DNA from: DASUGC01 sp035606665
GTDB lineage: Bacteria > Acidobacteriota > Vicinamibacteria > Vicinamibacterales > SCN-69-37
Assembly (NCBI GenBank): GCA_035606665.1
Contig: DATNEY010000034.1
Location: 124,001 to 188,000, forward strand
DNA: 64,000 nucleotides
Reading direction: 5' to 3'
In this document: positions 33,695 to 41,594 of the stretch, one piece after another
Layout of the letters: each line of letters begins with the position of its first letter
Position numbering within the stretch: the stretch's first letter is position 1
The notes under the pieces: generated by a model
The model's database searches: none
What the model saw: the letters and a program-made list of their open reading frames with translations, nothing else
What the model was told of the DNA's origin: nothing
Position numbers and translations under genes: made by a program

Positions 33695-34327
33695 CTAGCG
33701 GGTAACCGACGGGCTGAATCCTTCCTTGCGCAGGCGGGCCTGCATGACCTGCGCCGCGGGCAGATCGGCGAATGGGCCGACTCGGACCTTGAACTTCGGT
33801 CCCGGATCCTTCGACTCGAAGATGAATGCGGCGATGCCCTTCGCCTTGAGTGACTTGACCTCGCGCTCCGCATTTGCGCGCGAACCAAACGAGTTCACCT
33901 GCACGAAGTAGCCCCCGGATGCCGGGGCGCCGGCTCGCGCCGCCGGTGTCGGTGTGGGCGCCGGTTTCGATTGCGAGGGCTTGGCTGTAACGGCAGGCAC
34001 CGTCGTTGGCGTAGGCTTCGGATCGGGTGGTGCATCCGGCGGCGTCGGCGGCGTGCTCTCCGGCTTCGTGCCGCGGCCCTGCAACGCGATGTGGTACCCG
34101 AATTCGTCCGGCTTCGGTGAGGTCGCGGGCGGCATCGCTCCGGTCGCGGTCACGTCGCCAGCCGGATCCGGCGTCTGGACGACTTCACCGGGACGATCCT
34201 TCGCGAGGCCCTTGCCGGTCGAGACGCCGAGCAGGAAGATCCCGACGCCCGCGATCACGAATGCCATGAGCAGGAACACGACCTGCTTGGTGTTCAGCTG
34301 GATTTCTCTGAAGCCAGGCTCGGACAT
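33695..34327 (-). CDS. SPOR-domain membrane protein
   Basis: The 210-residue product has a short cytoplasmic N-terminus, one membrane helix (about 15-37, QVVFLLMAFVIAGVGIFLLGV), a Pro/Lys/Thr-rich periplasmic linker and a C-terminal SPOR domain (about 138-210: GYFVQVNSFGSRANAEREVKSL, KVRVGPFADLPAAQVMQARLR). SPOR domains bind denuded peptidoglycan at division sites. The architecture is DedD/FtsN-like. It is followed by lnt after two bases. Confidence 0.88.
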   Translation of the reverse strand: MSEPGFREIQLNTKQVVFLLMAFVIAGVGIFLLGVSTGKGLAKDRPGEVVQTPDPAGDVTATGAMPPATSPKPDEFGYHIALQGRGTKPESTPPTPPDAPPDPKPTPTTVPAVTAKPSQSKPAPTPTPAARAGAPASGGYFVQVNSFGSRANAEREVKSLKAKGIAAFIFESKDPGPKFKVRVGPFADLPAAQVMQARLRKEGFSPSVTR

Positions 34328-34364
34328 TCGTGTGGACAGGATGTTAGCACGCCGATTCCGGCGC

Positions 34365-36005
34365 TCATCCGCCGATCTTCTTCAGCCACTCGCGCGCTTC
34401 GGCGTTGTCGGGCGCGAGCACGAGCGCGCGCTCGAACTCCACGCGCGCCGCCACGCGATCTCCGGATTGGGCAAGCGCCGAACCCAACGCGATACGCGCC
34501 GCCGCGGTTTCGCGGCACCAGATGGCGACCTTGTACTCGTCAATCGCCTCGCCAACGCGGCCGCCCCGCTGATAGAGCCGGCCGAGCAGCAGGTGCGGCT
34601 CGTCCTCATAGGGCGCCAGATACACCGACCGGCGTAATTCCTCGATGGCTTCGCGATCCTTCGACTCCGCGACGAGGGCTCTCCCCCGCTCGAGATGAAA
34701 TCGCGCGGTCTCGGCCTGATCCCGCTGGCCGGGCGACGCCAGGTTCAGCGCGGGAAGCACCGAATCGTCAGGCGAGGAACCGACGCGCTCGAGCGCGGCA
34801 GGCGGCTTGTTGAGGTTCGCGGGAATGACGTCCACTGACGTGCCCAGCAGACGAGCCAGGTCGAGCTCTCGCAGGGACTCCGCGGATCGCCCCGTCGATG
34901 CGAGCACGGCGGCCATCACCAGGTGCGCATCGCCGTCGGCGGCGTCGCGCCGCACGACTTCGCGAAGCCAATTCAGCGCGCCCGCTGAATCGCCTTCGAT
35001 CGCCCGAGCATAGCCGAGGTTGAAGAGGTAGTTGGTCTGCCCTGGAGACTCGTTTGCGGCCCGTTCGAAGAAAAACGATGCCGATTGCGGCTGCGGGCCG
35101 CCGCGCCGGAGCTGCACGATTCCGAGCGCGTTCGAGATCGCTCCGGATCGGCGCGCGGTGTGCAGCGCCACGAGCTCCTTGAAGGCACCGTCGAATCGCT
35201 TCAGCTCGATGAGCGACAGGGCCACGTCAAATCGCGCCCGCCGGATGTACCTGGAGTCGGCCGGAACCGCGCTCGCCACCGACAGGGCCTTCTCATGGAG
35301 ATCCTGGGCCGAGTAGGCAGTCCAAAGCGCGGTAAGAATGCGGCCATCGCGCGGCGCCTGCGTCATCGCGCTCTCGAGGAGCCGCTGCTGCGCTGCCGGC
35401 GTGCTCGCCATCAAGCCCTTGATGTAGCTCTCGAGAACCGGCAACGGAAGCGGAGATGTTCGCTGGCCGGTCGGCGCAGTCGCCCGGCCGGCGTTGCGCG
35501 CGACATCCGTGGCCAGCCGCGCGAAGATCGGATAGATCTCCGAGAGCGCGCCGGCGGTGGACGCATCCGCGAGATGGCGCCCCGTTGTCAGTTGGATCGT
35601 GCGAGCGCGAATGGACAGTCCCGTGCCCAGCCGCACCTCGCCGAACACGACTTCTGAAGCCCCGATCAGCTCACCGATCCGGATCATCGTCGCGCGCGTG
35701 AGCTCGGACGACATCGGGACCTGTAGCTGATCGAACACCGCCACGCGGTCCTCGCGCGGCAGTGCTGGAATACCGAGAGCAGCGAGCTCGTCGGCGAGAA
35801 GGCTCGCCGAGGCCTCGCCCAGCCACCGTGACGCCGCGGCTCCCCCCGCCGACGTCGATTCCGCCTGCACGGCGAACGGCATCACGAGAACCCGGGCGCC
35901 TTGAGTCTGACCCGGCACCTGCCCGTATACCGGTATTGCTGCAAGTGCGACCACAGCCGCGGCCGTGAGCAGCCGAACGGGAGTTTGAAGACAGGACATT
36001 CTCAT
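34365..36005 (-). CDS. TPR-repeat secreted protein
   Basis: The 546-residue product has a signal peptide (about 1-28: LLTAAAVVALAAIPVYGQ), an N-terminal domain (about 35-150) with RVLVMPFAVQ and EASASLLADELAALG that resembles the FlgO/TolB-N-like domain found in front of tetratricopeptide arrays, and then TPR helices to the end, for example HLLLGRLYQRGGRVGEAIDEYKVAI and ARVEFERALVLAPDNAEAREWL. It may act as a scaffold; partner unknown. ATG 36005 follows the stop of the upstream unknown gene by two bases. SPOR gene follows downstream. Confidence 0.82.
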   Translation of the reverse strand: MRMSCLQTPVRLLTAAAVVALAAIPVYGQVPGQTQGARVLVMPFAVQAESTSAGGAAASRWLGEASASLLADELAALGIPALPREDRVAVFDQLQVPMSSELTRATMIRIGELIGASEVVFGEVRLGTGLSIRARTIQLTTGRHLADASTAGALSEIYPIFARLATDVARNAGRATAPTGQRTSPLPLPVLESYIKGLMASTPAAQQRLLESAMTQAPRDGRILTALWTAYSAQDLHEKALSVASAVPADSRYIRRARFDVALSLIELKRFDGAFKELVALHTARRSGAISNALGIVQLRRGGPQPQSASFFFERAANESPGQTNYLFNLGYARAIEGDSAGALNWLREVVRRDAADGDAHLVMAAVLASTGRSAESLRELDLARLLGTSVDVIPANLNKPPAALERVGSSPDDSVLPALNLASPGQRDQAETARFHLERGRALVAESKDREAIEELRRSVYLAPYEDEPHLLLGRLYQRGGRVGEAIDEYKVAIWCRETAAARIALGSALAQSGDRVAARVEFERALVLAPDNAEAREWLKKIGG

Positions 36006-36007
36006 GC

Positions 36008-36610
36008 TCAAGCGGCTTGTGCCGGTTCTGACGCATGGGCGGCGCCGCCGATAGTCAGAATGACGACGCACGGACCATCCTGCATCGCCCGGCAGGATTC
36101 CAATCGTGACTCCGCCGCCACATCGAAGCTCCTGAGGGTTTCAACGGCAAGCGCCGCGTAAAAGTCGCACAGCGGACGGCTCTGGGGCTGGCGAACCGAA
36201 CAGAACAGCGAGGACGAGATGCTGATCGTCGCGGTGCCTCTGCGGAGCCGCGTGGAAGCCGAACTCGTCGTGAGGACGTCCTTGACGATGCGGCGAGTCA
36301 AGCGGAGCGCGAACTTTGCGCGGAACGTCAGCGGCAGCGACGCCCCGAATCGACGCTGAAATGGCGCGAGGGTCGCAACCGTCCATGTCGCCGCGAGCGT
36401 CCCCGCCCTGAACATGACGTCGCGGTACGCATTGCCTTCGGTCCGAAGAAACCCAAGGACGGCCGAGACAGGCGCGATGCCGATGCTGCCGTCCCGCAAG
36501 CCATCCGGCGGCAACCACTCTTCGTAGTACTCGAGCCGATCCGGCATCACATCGCTGATGGCCTGGTGCAGGCACGCTGGAAGCAACCGGCCGAGGTGCG
36601 CCTCAGTCAT
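36008..36610 (-). CDS. Unknown protein, possible V4R/heme-binding-like fold
   Basis: The 200-residue product opens MTEAHLGRLLPACLHQAISDVMPDRLEYYEEWLPPDGLRD in pieces, with GIAPVSAVLGFLRTEG and YRDVMFRAGTLAATWT, then a basic helical region, then ISISSSLFCSVRQ, PLCDFYAALAVETL. The His-x-A-I start, the central helix bundle and the Cys-containing strand resemble 4-vinyl-reductase (V4R) or related small-molecule-binding domains, but I cannot confirm this. No signal peptide. It forms a two-gene unit with the TPR protein and is divergent from argS. Confidence 0.6.
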   Translation of the reverse strand: MTEAHLGRLLPACLHQAISDVMPDRLEYYEEWLPPDGLRDGSIGIAPVSAVLGFLRTEGNAYRDVMFRAGTLAATWTVATLAPFQRRFGASLPLTFRAKFALRLTRRIVKDVLTTSSASTRLRRGTATISISSSLFCSVRQPQSRPLCDFYAALAVETLRSFDVAAESRLESCRAMQDGPCVVILTIGGAAHASEPAQAA

Positions 36611-36613
36611 CGT

Positions 36614-36656
36614 CCGTACAATCGTACGGCAATTCGCGCGAGTACAATAGCTCGCG
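36614..36656. promoter_or_regulatory. argS / unknown divergent control region with two hairpins
   Basis: Two short perfect inverted repeats: CCGTAC-AATC-GTACGG (36614-36629) and CGCGAG-TACAATAG-CTCGCG (36637-36656). Each carries TACAAT in its centre, a one-mismatch -10 box. If the plus-strand box at 36643-36648 is used, transcription would start near the argS ATG at 36660, which has no ribosome-binding site before it; the argS messenger may be leaderless. Confidence 0.4.
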
Positions 36657-36659
36657 TCG

Positions 36660-38699
36660 ATGATCCTGCCCGTTCACTCCCAACTGAGACAGCACATCCG
36701 CACCGCACTGACGAGCGCTTTTGGACTGGCCGAAGCCGACCAGCCGGCGATCGTCATCGAAGTGCCGCCGAAGCGGGCACTGGGAGATCTGGCGGTTCCC
36801 GTGGCGTTCGAGCTGGCCCGGCGCTTGAGAAAGGCGCCCAGGGTGATCGCGCAGGAGCTCGCGGCAGCGCTTGGAACGCCGCCGGGAGTGCTGAAGATCG
36901 AAGCGGCGCCCAACGGATTCCTGAACATCTACCTGAATCGCGCCGAGTTCGCGTCGGCCTGGCTCGGTCGAGCCCCGGACGCCGCGGCGGCCACGGGCGA
37001 GAAAGTCATCGTCGAGCACACGGCGATCAATCCGAACAAGGCCGCTCACATCGGTCACCTCCGGAATTCCGCGCTCGGCGACACGCTGGTAAGGGTGCTC
37101 CGCTACCAGGGCCGGCAGGTCGAGGTACAGAACTACATCGACGACACCGGCGTGCAGGTCGCGGACGTTGTGGTCGGCTTTACGTCGCTGGAGAACAAGG
37201 ATCTGGCTGCCGTGCGGGCGCTCACGGAAGACGGCGGCGTGCGTTTCGATTACTACTGCTGGGATCTCTACGCCCGCGTCACCGAGTGGTACGACGAGGA
37301 CAAGGCGCGCCTCCAGATCAGGGCGCAGGCGCTGCACGCGATAGAAGAAGGCGGCAATGACCTGGCAGCGATGGGCGCACTCATCGCGGACCACATCGTG
37401 CGCTGCCATCTGAAAACGATGGCCCGCATGTCCGTCGACTACGACCTCCTGACCTGGGAAGGCGACATCCTCCGGCTCCACTTCTGGACGACTGCGTTCG
37501 AACAGTTGAAGTCTCGCAAGGCAGTTTTCCTTCAGACCGAAGGCCGGTTGAAGGGCTGCTGGGTCATGCCGATCGAGGAGGTGGGGCTGGCGAGTGGAGC
37601 GAGCGACGAAGCACGAGAGGAACGAAGCGAGCCAGGCGGGGTGCAGGGGGCCCCGCCGATAGAGGAAGACCACCGGGAGAAGGTCATCGTGCGTTCGAAC
37701 GGCACCGTCACGTACGTCGGCAAGGACATCGCAAACCAATTCTGGAAGTTCGGCCTTCTGGGCCGCGACTTTCACTACCGGATATTCGAGGAACGCAACG
37801 GCCGGCCGTTGTGGGCCACAACGTCGACACCAGCATCTGCGACACCGCCGTCATTCGGCAAAGCCTCCGCGGTCTACAACGTGATCGACTCGCGTCAGTC
37901 GTATCTGCAGCAGCTCCTGAAGCAGGCGCTCGCGCAGATGGGTTTCGAGCGGGAGGCGGAGCGCTCGACGCACTACGCCTATGAGATGGTCGCGTTGTCG
38001 CATGCGACGGCGCGCGCGCTGGGATACCAGGACACTGAGGGCGATGGAAAACCGTTCGTCGAGGTGTCGGGGCGCAAGGGCCTTGGCGTGAAGGCAGACG
38101 ATCTGCTGGATCGACTGATCGCAACCGCCGCGGGTGAGGTGCGATCGCGGAACACGGAGCTCACGGATGCGGAGGTGCAGCGCATCGCCGAAACGATCGC
38201 GGTCGCCGCCGTCAGGTACTTTCTGATCAAGTTCTCCCGCGGCAAGGTCATCGCGTTCGATATCGAGGAGGCGCTCAGCTTCGAGGGCGAGACGGGGCCG
38301 TACCTGCAGTACGCGGTCGTGCGGGCCGGTAACATTCTGACGCGTCTCGCCGAGCGCGACGGCATCGCGGATCAGGCCATTGTCGACCGCGTGCGCGGTG
38401 CGTCAGCGGACGCGCTGGCGCCCGGCGATGAGGGCGACGAGCTCTGGGGCCTGATGCTCGAAGCCGCGCGCCTGGACGAAATCGCCGACACCGCCGTGCG
38501 CAACCTCGAGCTGTCGATCGTCGCCAAGTACGCATTCGGGCTCGCCCAGGCGTTCAATGCGTTCTACCACCGGCAACAGATTCTGAAAGAAGAACGGGAG
38601 CACGCCCGTCTGTGGCGCGCGGCCGGTGTGCTCTACGTGCGTCGTCAGTTGACCAGCGCGCTCGACCTCATGGGCTGCGGCGTGCCGTCGAGGATGTGA
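36660..38699 (+). CDS. argS: Arginyl-tRNA synthetase with an inserted loop
   Basis: Class I synthetase charging tRNA-Arg. The 679-residue product has the N-terminal ArgS-specific domain, HIGH-type motif NKAAHIGHLRNSALGD near residue 125, the catalytic core and the anticodon domain ending LVRRQLTSALDLMG in form. Around residues 308-336 (bases 37581-37660) is an insertion rich in Ala, Glu, Arg and Gly (LASGASDEAREERSEPGGV...), directly before REKVIVRSNGTVTYVGKDIA. The insertion's DNA resembles the GC-rich intergenic repeats. Length is over 100 residues above E. coli ArgS. Start ATG 36660. Confidence 0.92.
   Translation: MILPVHSQLRQHIRTALTSAFGLAEADQPAIVIEVPPKRALGDLAVPVAFELARRLRKAPRVIAQELAAALGTPPGVLKIEAAPNGFLNIYLNRAEFASAWLGRAPDAAAATGEKVIVEHTAINPNKAAHIGHLRNSALGDTLVRVLRYQGRQVEVQNYIDDTGVQVADVVVGFTSLENKDLAAVRALTEDGGVRFDYYCWDLYARVTEWYDEDKARLQIRAQALHAIEEGGNDLAAMGALIADHIVRCHLKTMARMSVDYDLLTWEGDILRLHFWTTAFEQLKSRKAVFLQTEGRLKGCWVMPIEEVGLASGASDEAREERSEPGGVQGAPPIEEDHREKVIVRSNGTVTYVGKDIANQFWKFGLLGRDFHYRIFEERNGRPLWATTSTPASATPPSFGKASAVYNVIDSRQSYLQQLLKQALAQMGFEREAERSTHYAYEMVALSHATARALGYQDTEGDGKPFVEVSGRKGLGVKADDLLDRLIATAAGEVRSRNTELTDAEVQRIAETIAVAAVRYFLIKFSRGKVIAFDIEEALSFEGETGPYLQYAVVRAGNILTRLAERDGIADQAIVDRVRGASADALAPGDEGDELWGLMLEAARLDEIADTAVRNLELSIVAKYAFGLAQAFNAFYHRQQILKEEREHARLWRAAGVLYVRRQLTSALDLMGCGVPSRM
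37581..37660 (+). repeat. Repeat-like insertion within argS
   Basis: GGCGAGTGGAGCGAGCGACG, then AACGAAGCGAGCC and GGCGGGGTGCAGGGGGCCCCG resemble the inverse strand of the intergenic GC-rich repeats (GCGAGTGAGC, GCGAGCGGAGTGGGGC, GGGGTGCGGCGGGG). It is in frame and leaves argS open. Confidence 0.5.
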
Positions 38700-38700
38700 C

Positions 38701-39387
38701 GTGGCCGACGCTCCTCTGATCGGCGCCGCATGGCTCAAGCCGGACTATCGATCGGCACTCGAAAAGGCGGGCGCGCGCATTCGCGAACTGACTCCCGCGG
38801 ATACCCTGCCCCAGGCGCTCGATGACTGTGACGGCCTGCTCCTCACGGGCGGCGTCGATGTCGAACCTGCGCTGTACGGTCAGGCACGCCACCCGACAGT
38901 CGAAACTGACGAGGTCCGCGATGAGTACGAAATGAATCTCGCGCGGCTCGCACTGGAGCGCGACCTGCCGGTGCTGGCGATCTGCCGGGGCGTGCAGGTG
39001 CTGAACGTCGCCGCCGGCGGCAACCTCGTCCAGGACATTCCGTCGGCGGTCCAGACAGACCTGCCCCATCAGATCACGTCGCCGAAGAACGCCATCGCCC
39101 ATCCGGTGACGATCGAGGGCGGCACGTGCCTCGCGGGGCTTCTGGCGAAGCGGCTCGATGCAAGCCGTACGATCGACGTCAACAGCCGTCACCACCAGTC
39201 GGTCGATCGCGTCGCGCCCGAGTTCGTCGTCTCGGCAACGGCGCCCGACGGCGTCGTGGAAGCGATCGAGAAACCAGGCGCGGCTTTCTGCGTGGGCGTG
39301 CAGTGGCACCCGGAAAACTTCTGGCAGACGGGTGAGTTCAGCGACCTGTTCGATGGACTGGTCAGGGCCGCGCGCCGCCGGCCCTGA
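38701..39387 (+). CDS. Class I glutamine amidotransferase-like (C26) hydrolase
   Basis: The 228-residue product resembles gamma-glutamyl-gamma-aminobutyrate hydrolase (PuuD) and the C26 peptidases: LLLTGGVDVEPALYGQ, nucleophile Cys in VLAICRGVQVLNVAAGG, and His-Glu of the triad in GVQWHPENF. The second block VNSRHHQSVDRV is typical of the subfamily. GTG 38701 follows the argS stop by one base. Substrate is unknown; the gene may act on gamma-glutamyl amides. Its stop lies in an intergenic repeat. Confidence 0.83.
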   Translation: MADAPLIGAAWLKPDYRSALEKAGARIRELTPADTLPQALDDCDGLLLTGGVDVEPALYGQARHPTVETDEVRDEYEMNLARLALERDLPVLAICRGVQVLNVAAGGNLVQDIPSAVQTDLPHQITSPKNAIAHPVTIEGGTCLAGLLAKRLDASRTIDVNSRHHQSVDRVAPEFVVSATAPDGVVEAIEKPGAAFCVGVQWHPENFWQTGEFSDLFDGLVRAARRRP

Positions 39388-39451
39388 TCATCTCCGCCAA
39401 GACGATGGTGATCCGCCGGAGTCTTGCGCGAAGGCAGAAGGGCCGGCCTAC
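39373..39451. repeat. Palindromic repeat between C26 and rlmD-like genes
   Basis: CGCCGCCGGCCCTGATCATC, CTCCGCCAAGACGATGGTGA, TCCGCCGGAGTCTTGCGCGA, AGGCAGAAGGGCCGGCCTAC: a partial copy of the element at 41493-41594. TGA 39385-39387 (C26 gene) and TAG 39450-39448 (rlmD-like gene) lie inside it. Confidence 0.7.
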
Positions 39452-40740
39452 GGGCGTACGAACGCCGCGATCGCCTCGACGTGCGGAGTGTTCGGAAACA
39501 GATCCAGGCCCTCGATCGATAGCAGCCTGAATCCGTGGTGCGCCAGTCGCGACGCGTCACGCGCCAGCGTCGCGGGATCGCACGACACATAGACCAGGCT
39601 CGGCGTGCCCCAGGCAGCGAGGCGATCCAGCGCTTCCGCGGACATGCCGGTGCGCGGCGGGTCCACGATCACAGCGTCAGGCGGCGGCATCGGCGGTCGC
39701 TTCAGCACATCCTCGACCGCACCCTTTGCGATCCGGACCTTCGTATCCCACGCCTCGGTGTTCGCGGCGAGGTCATCGAGGCTCGATGGATCTCCTTCAG
39801 CAGCAAGAACATCCGAGCCTCGTGACGCCAGCGGTGCGGTGAACAGCCCGACACCGGCGTAGAGATCTGCGATCAGGTCTCCAGATGTCAGCGCAAGTAC
39901 GCGAGACACGAGATGGCCGAGCAGGAAGCGATTGCCCTGAAAGAAAGACGTCGGCCGCCTCCGCCACTCGATGCCATCGAATCCGGCGCCCGCACCGAGG
40001 AGCCGAGCGCCAGTGTCGCAGACCATTTCGTTGCCCCAGATGCCCTTCAGCCGTCCCTGCAGAAGAGTCGCAACACCCGTGACGCGCCGGTTGCCGCCGG
40101 CAAATTGCGCGGCTAGGCCCTCCAACGCACCATCCAGACGCGCGCCTGCCCGCGGCTCGAGCAACAGCACACGCTCGGTCCCGGCGACGTTCTCGGAAAT
40201 CGTGACCGCCTCGCAGTTGGCTGCCGAGGATCCGAGGGCACTGAGAACGTCCGCTGCCGCGTCGAGCGACTCGGGCGCGAGCTGCAGCGTTGGGCCCGCG
40301 TCGCACAGCTTGTGCGTGCCTTCCAGGAAAAACCCGGTTCGCCCGCCAGCGACGTGCAGCCGGGAGCGCATCCGGTAGTGCGCCTCCGGTGAACCGGCCA
40401 CCGGCGGCGGCTGGAGTTCGACGCGCGCCAACCGGCGGAACGCGTCCGACAGTATCTGGCCCTTCAGGGCAAGCTGGCGGGAGTAGTTGATGTGCGCGAA
40501 CGCGAGGCCGCCGCATGCCGGGTCGCAGATCGGGTCGCGGCGGTCGGGGCTCGGTGTGATCACTTCAACCGTGTCGGCCCACAGCGACTGACGGCTGGCC
40601 TTCGTGACGCGCGCGCGCACCTGCTCGCCGGGAATCGCGCCGGCAACGAACACGACGCGGCCGCCGTGCCGTGCCAGCATCCGGCCGCCAGCGACCGCGC
40701 GCTCGACCTCGAGCGTGATGATCTCGTTGAGCGCGCTCAC
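39448..40740 (-). CDS. RNA (uracil-C5) methyltransferase, RlmD/TrmA family
   Basis: The 430-residue product has an N-terminal TRAM-like domain, then SAM-binding DLYAGVGLFTAPL, IVDPPRTGMSAEAL and the nucleophile in LVYVSCDPATLARD with a final Glu in HVEAIA. The family's iron-sulfur site is Cys-x5-Cys-Gly-Gly-Cys plus a later Cys; here the stretch reads ICDPACGGLAFAH, so the third Cys of the CGGC unit is Leu and the spacing of the first pair is x3. A Cys in HKLCDAG follows. Cluster binding is therefore doubtful. GTG 40740 overlaps the upstream gene by four bases. Confidence 0.85.
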   Translation of the reverse strand: MSALNEIITLEVERAVAGGRMLARHGGRVVFVAGAIPGEQVRARVTKASRQSLWADTVEVITPSPDRRDPICDPACGGLAFAHINYSRQLALKGQILSDAFRRLARVELQPPPVAGSPEAHYRMRSRLHVAGGRTGFFLEGTHKLCDAGPTLQLAPESLDAAADVLSALGSSAANCEAVTISENVAGTERVLLLEPRAGARLDGALEGLAAQFAGGNRRVTGVATLLQGRLKGIWGNEMVCDTGARLLGAGAGFDGIEWRRRPTSFFQGNRFLLGHLVSRVLALTSGDLIADLYAGVGLFTAPLASRGSDVLAAEGDPSSLDDLAANTEAWDTKVRIAKGAVEDVLKRPPMPPPDAVIVDPPRTGMSAEALDRLAAWGTPSLVYVSCDPATLARDASRLAHHGFRLLSIEGLDLFPNTPHVEAIAAFVRP

Positions 40741-41477
40741 AGCTCGAGCACGGGCAGGGAGAACCTGTCTCGAATCAACCGGCCGACAGTCACGTCAATG
40801 GAACGTGCCCAGGCGTCCGCCGGCAGCCGGGCGCGAAACGGCGCGAGATCCGCCGCCGCCTGATCCCGGATCTCAAACATCCAGGCGGCCGGGGTGAACG
40901 CTCTGGCGGCGGCATCGAGCTCGGCGTCGAGGGCCGACAGCGCTCCCGCGGCGTCATCGCGCGCGCTACCGCGGCGTCCGGCGGACGTCTCGCGCAGTGT
41001 CGCGAGCGCATCCAGAACACGAGTGCATTCAGCGCGCAGGCCGTCCGGCATGTCGACACGAACCGCCGCCCTGCTCAGGCGATCGATTGCCCGATCGAGA
41101 TGGCGGCTGAGCGATCGTCGTTTGGTCCCCGGCTCGGAGGCCCCGGCGGAGTCCGCGTCTGCTGGTTGATCGCCGTCACTCGTCCCGTCCGTGGCTGGCT
41201 CGAACACACCGACGCCAACCGCACGCTTCCAGTGGTCGAAAATCGATTGGACATCGCCGGCGCAGAACTCGATGCGCAGCGGCCGCCTCGCGGCCCCGTC
41301 GCGATGGCGTTCGACCTTCAGATCGATCCCCCGATACACGACACTGAGTGGCACTCCCGCGTCGGCCCACTGCCGAACCAGATCGAAACCGGGCCCGACG
41401 ATGCGTACGAGATGCCCGGCATTCGCCTTCGTGAGGTGGTCTTCAATGCGCCGGCAGTACTCACCAAGATCGTTCAT
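40737..41477 (-). CDS. Unknown protein
   Basis: A 246-residue product with MNDLGEYCRRIEDHLTKANA, GPGFDLVRQWADAGVPLSVVYRGID, RRPLRIEFCAGDVQSIFDHW, a Gly/Asp-rich low-complexity gap (about 95-115) and an Arg/Ala-rich helical C-terminal half. No family recognised. The first 80 residues look like a small alpha-beta or helical domain with a strictly patterned hydrophobic core. ATG 41477 is chosen; the frame is open further but runs through a repeat. Its stop overlaps the rlmD-like start, so both are coupled; a link to RNA processing is only a guess. Confidence 0.6.
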   Translation of the reverse strand: MNDLGEYCRRIEDHLTKANAGHLVRIVGPGFDLVRQWADAGVPLSVVYRGIDLKVERHRDGAARRPLRIEFCAGDVQSIFDHWKRAVGVGVFEPATDGTSDGDQPADADSAGASEPGTKRRSLSRHLDRAIDRLSRAAVRVDMPDGLRAECTRVLDALATLRETSAGRRGSARDDAAGALSALDAELDAAARAFTPAAWMFEIRDQAAADLAPFRARLPADAWARSIDVTVGRLIRDRFSLPVLEL

Positions 41478-41492
41478 ACCTTGCAATGCCAA

Positions 41493-41594
41493 GTAGGCCG
41501 GGGCTTCAGCCCCGGCACCGGCGGCCCTGACCACCTCCGCCAAGGCTGCGGTGGTCCGCCGTAGCTTTACGCGAAGGCGGACGGGCCACCCTAC
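41493..41594. repeat. Palindromic repeat, full-length copy
   Basis: GTAGGCCGGGGCTTCAGCCC, CGGC, then GGCGGCCCTGACCACCTCCG, CCAAGGCTGCGGTGGTCCGC and GAAGGCGGACGGGCCACCCTAC in pieces: a chain of hairpins ending GTAGGG on the minus strand. The end triplet is the birA stop codon (TAG, 41593-41591). Related shorter copies at 23246, 31008 and 39373. Confidence 0.8.
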
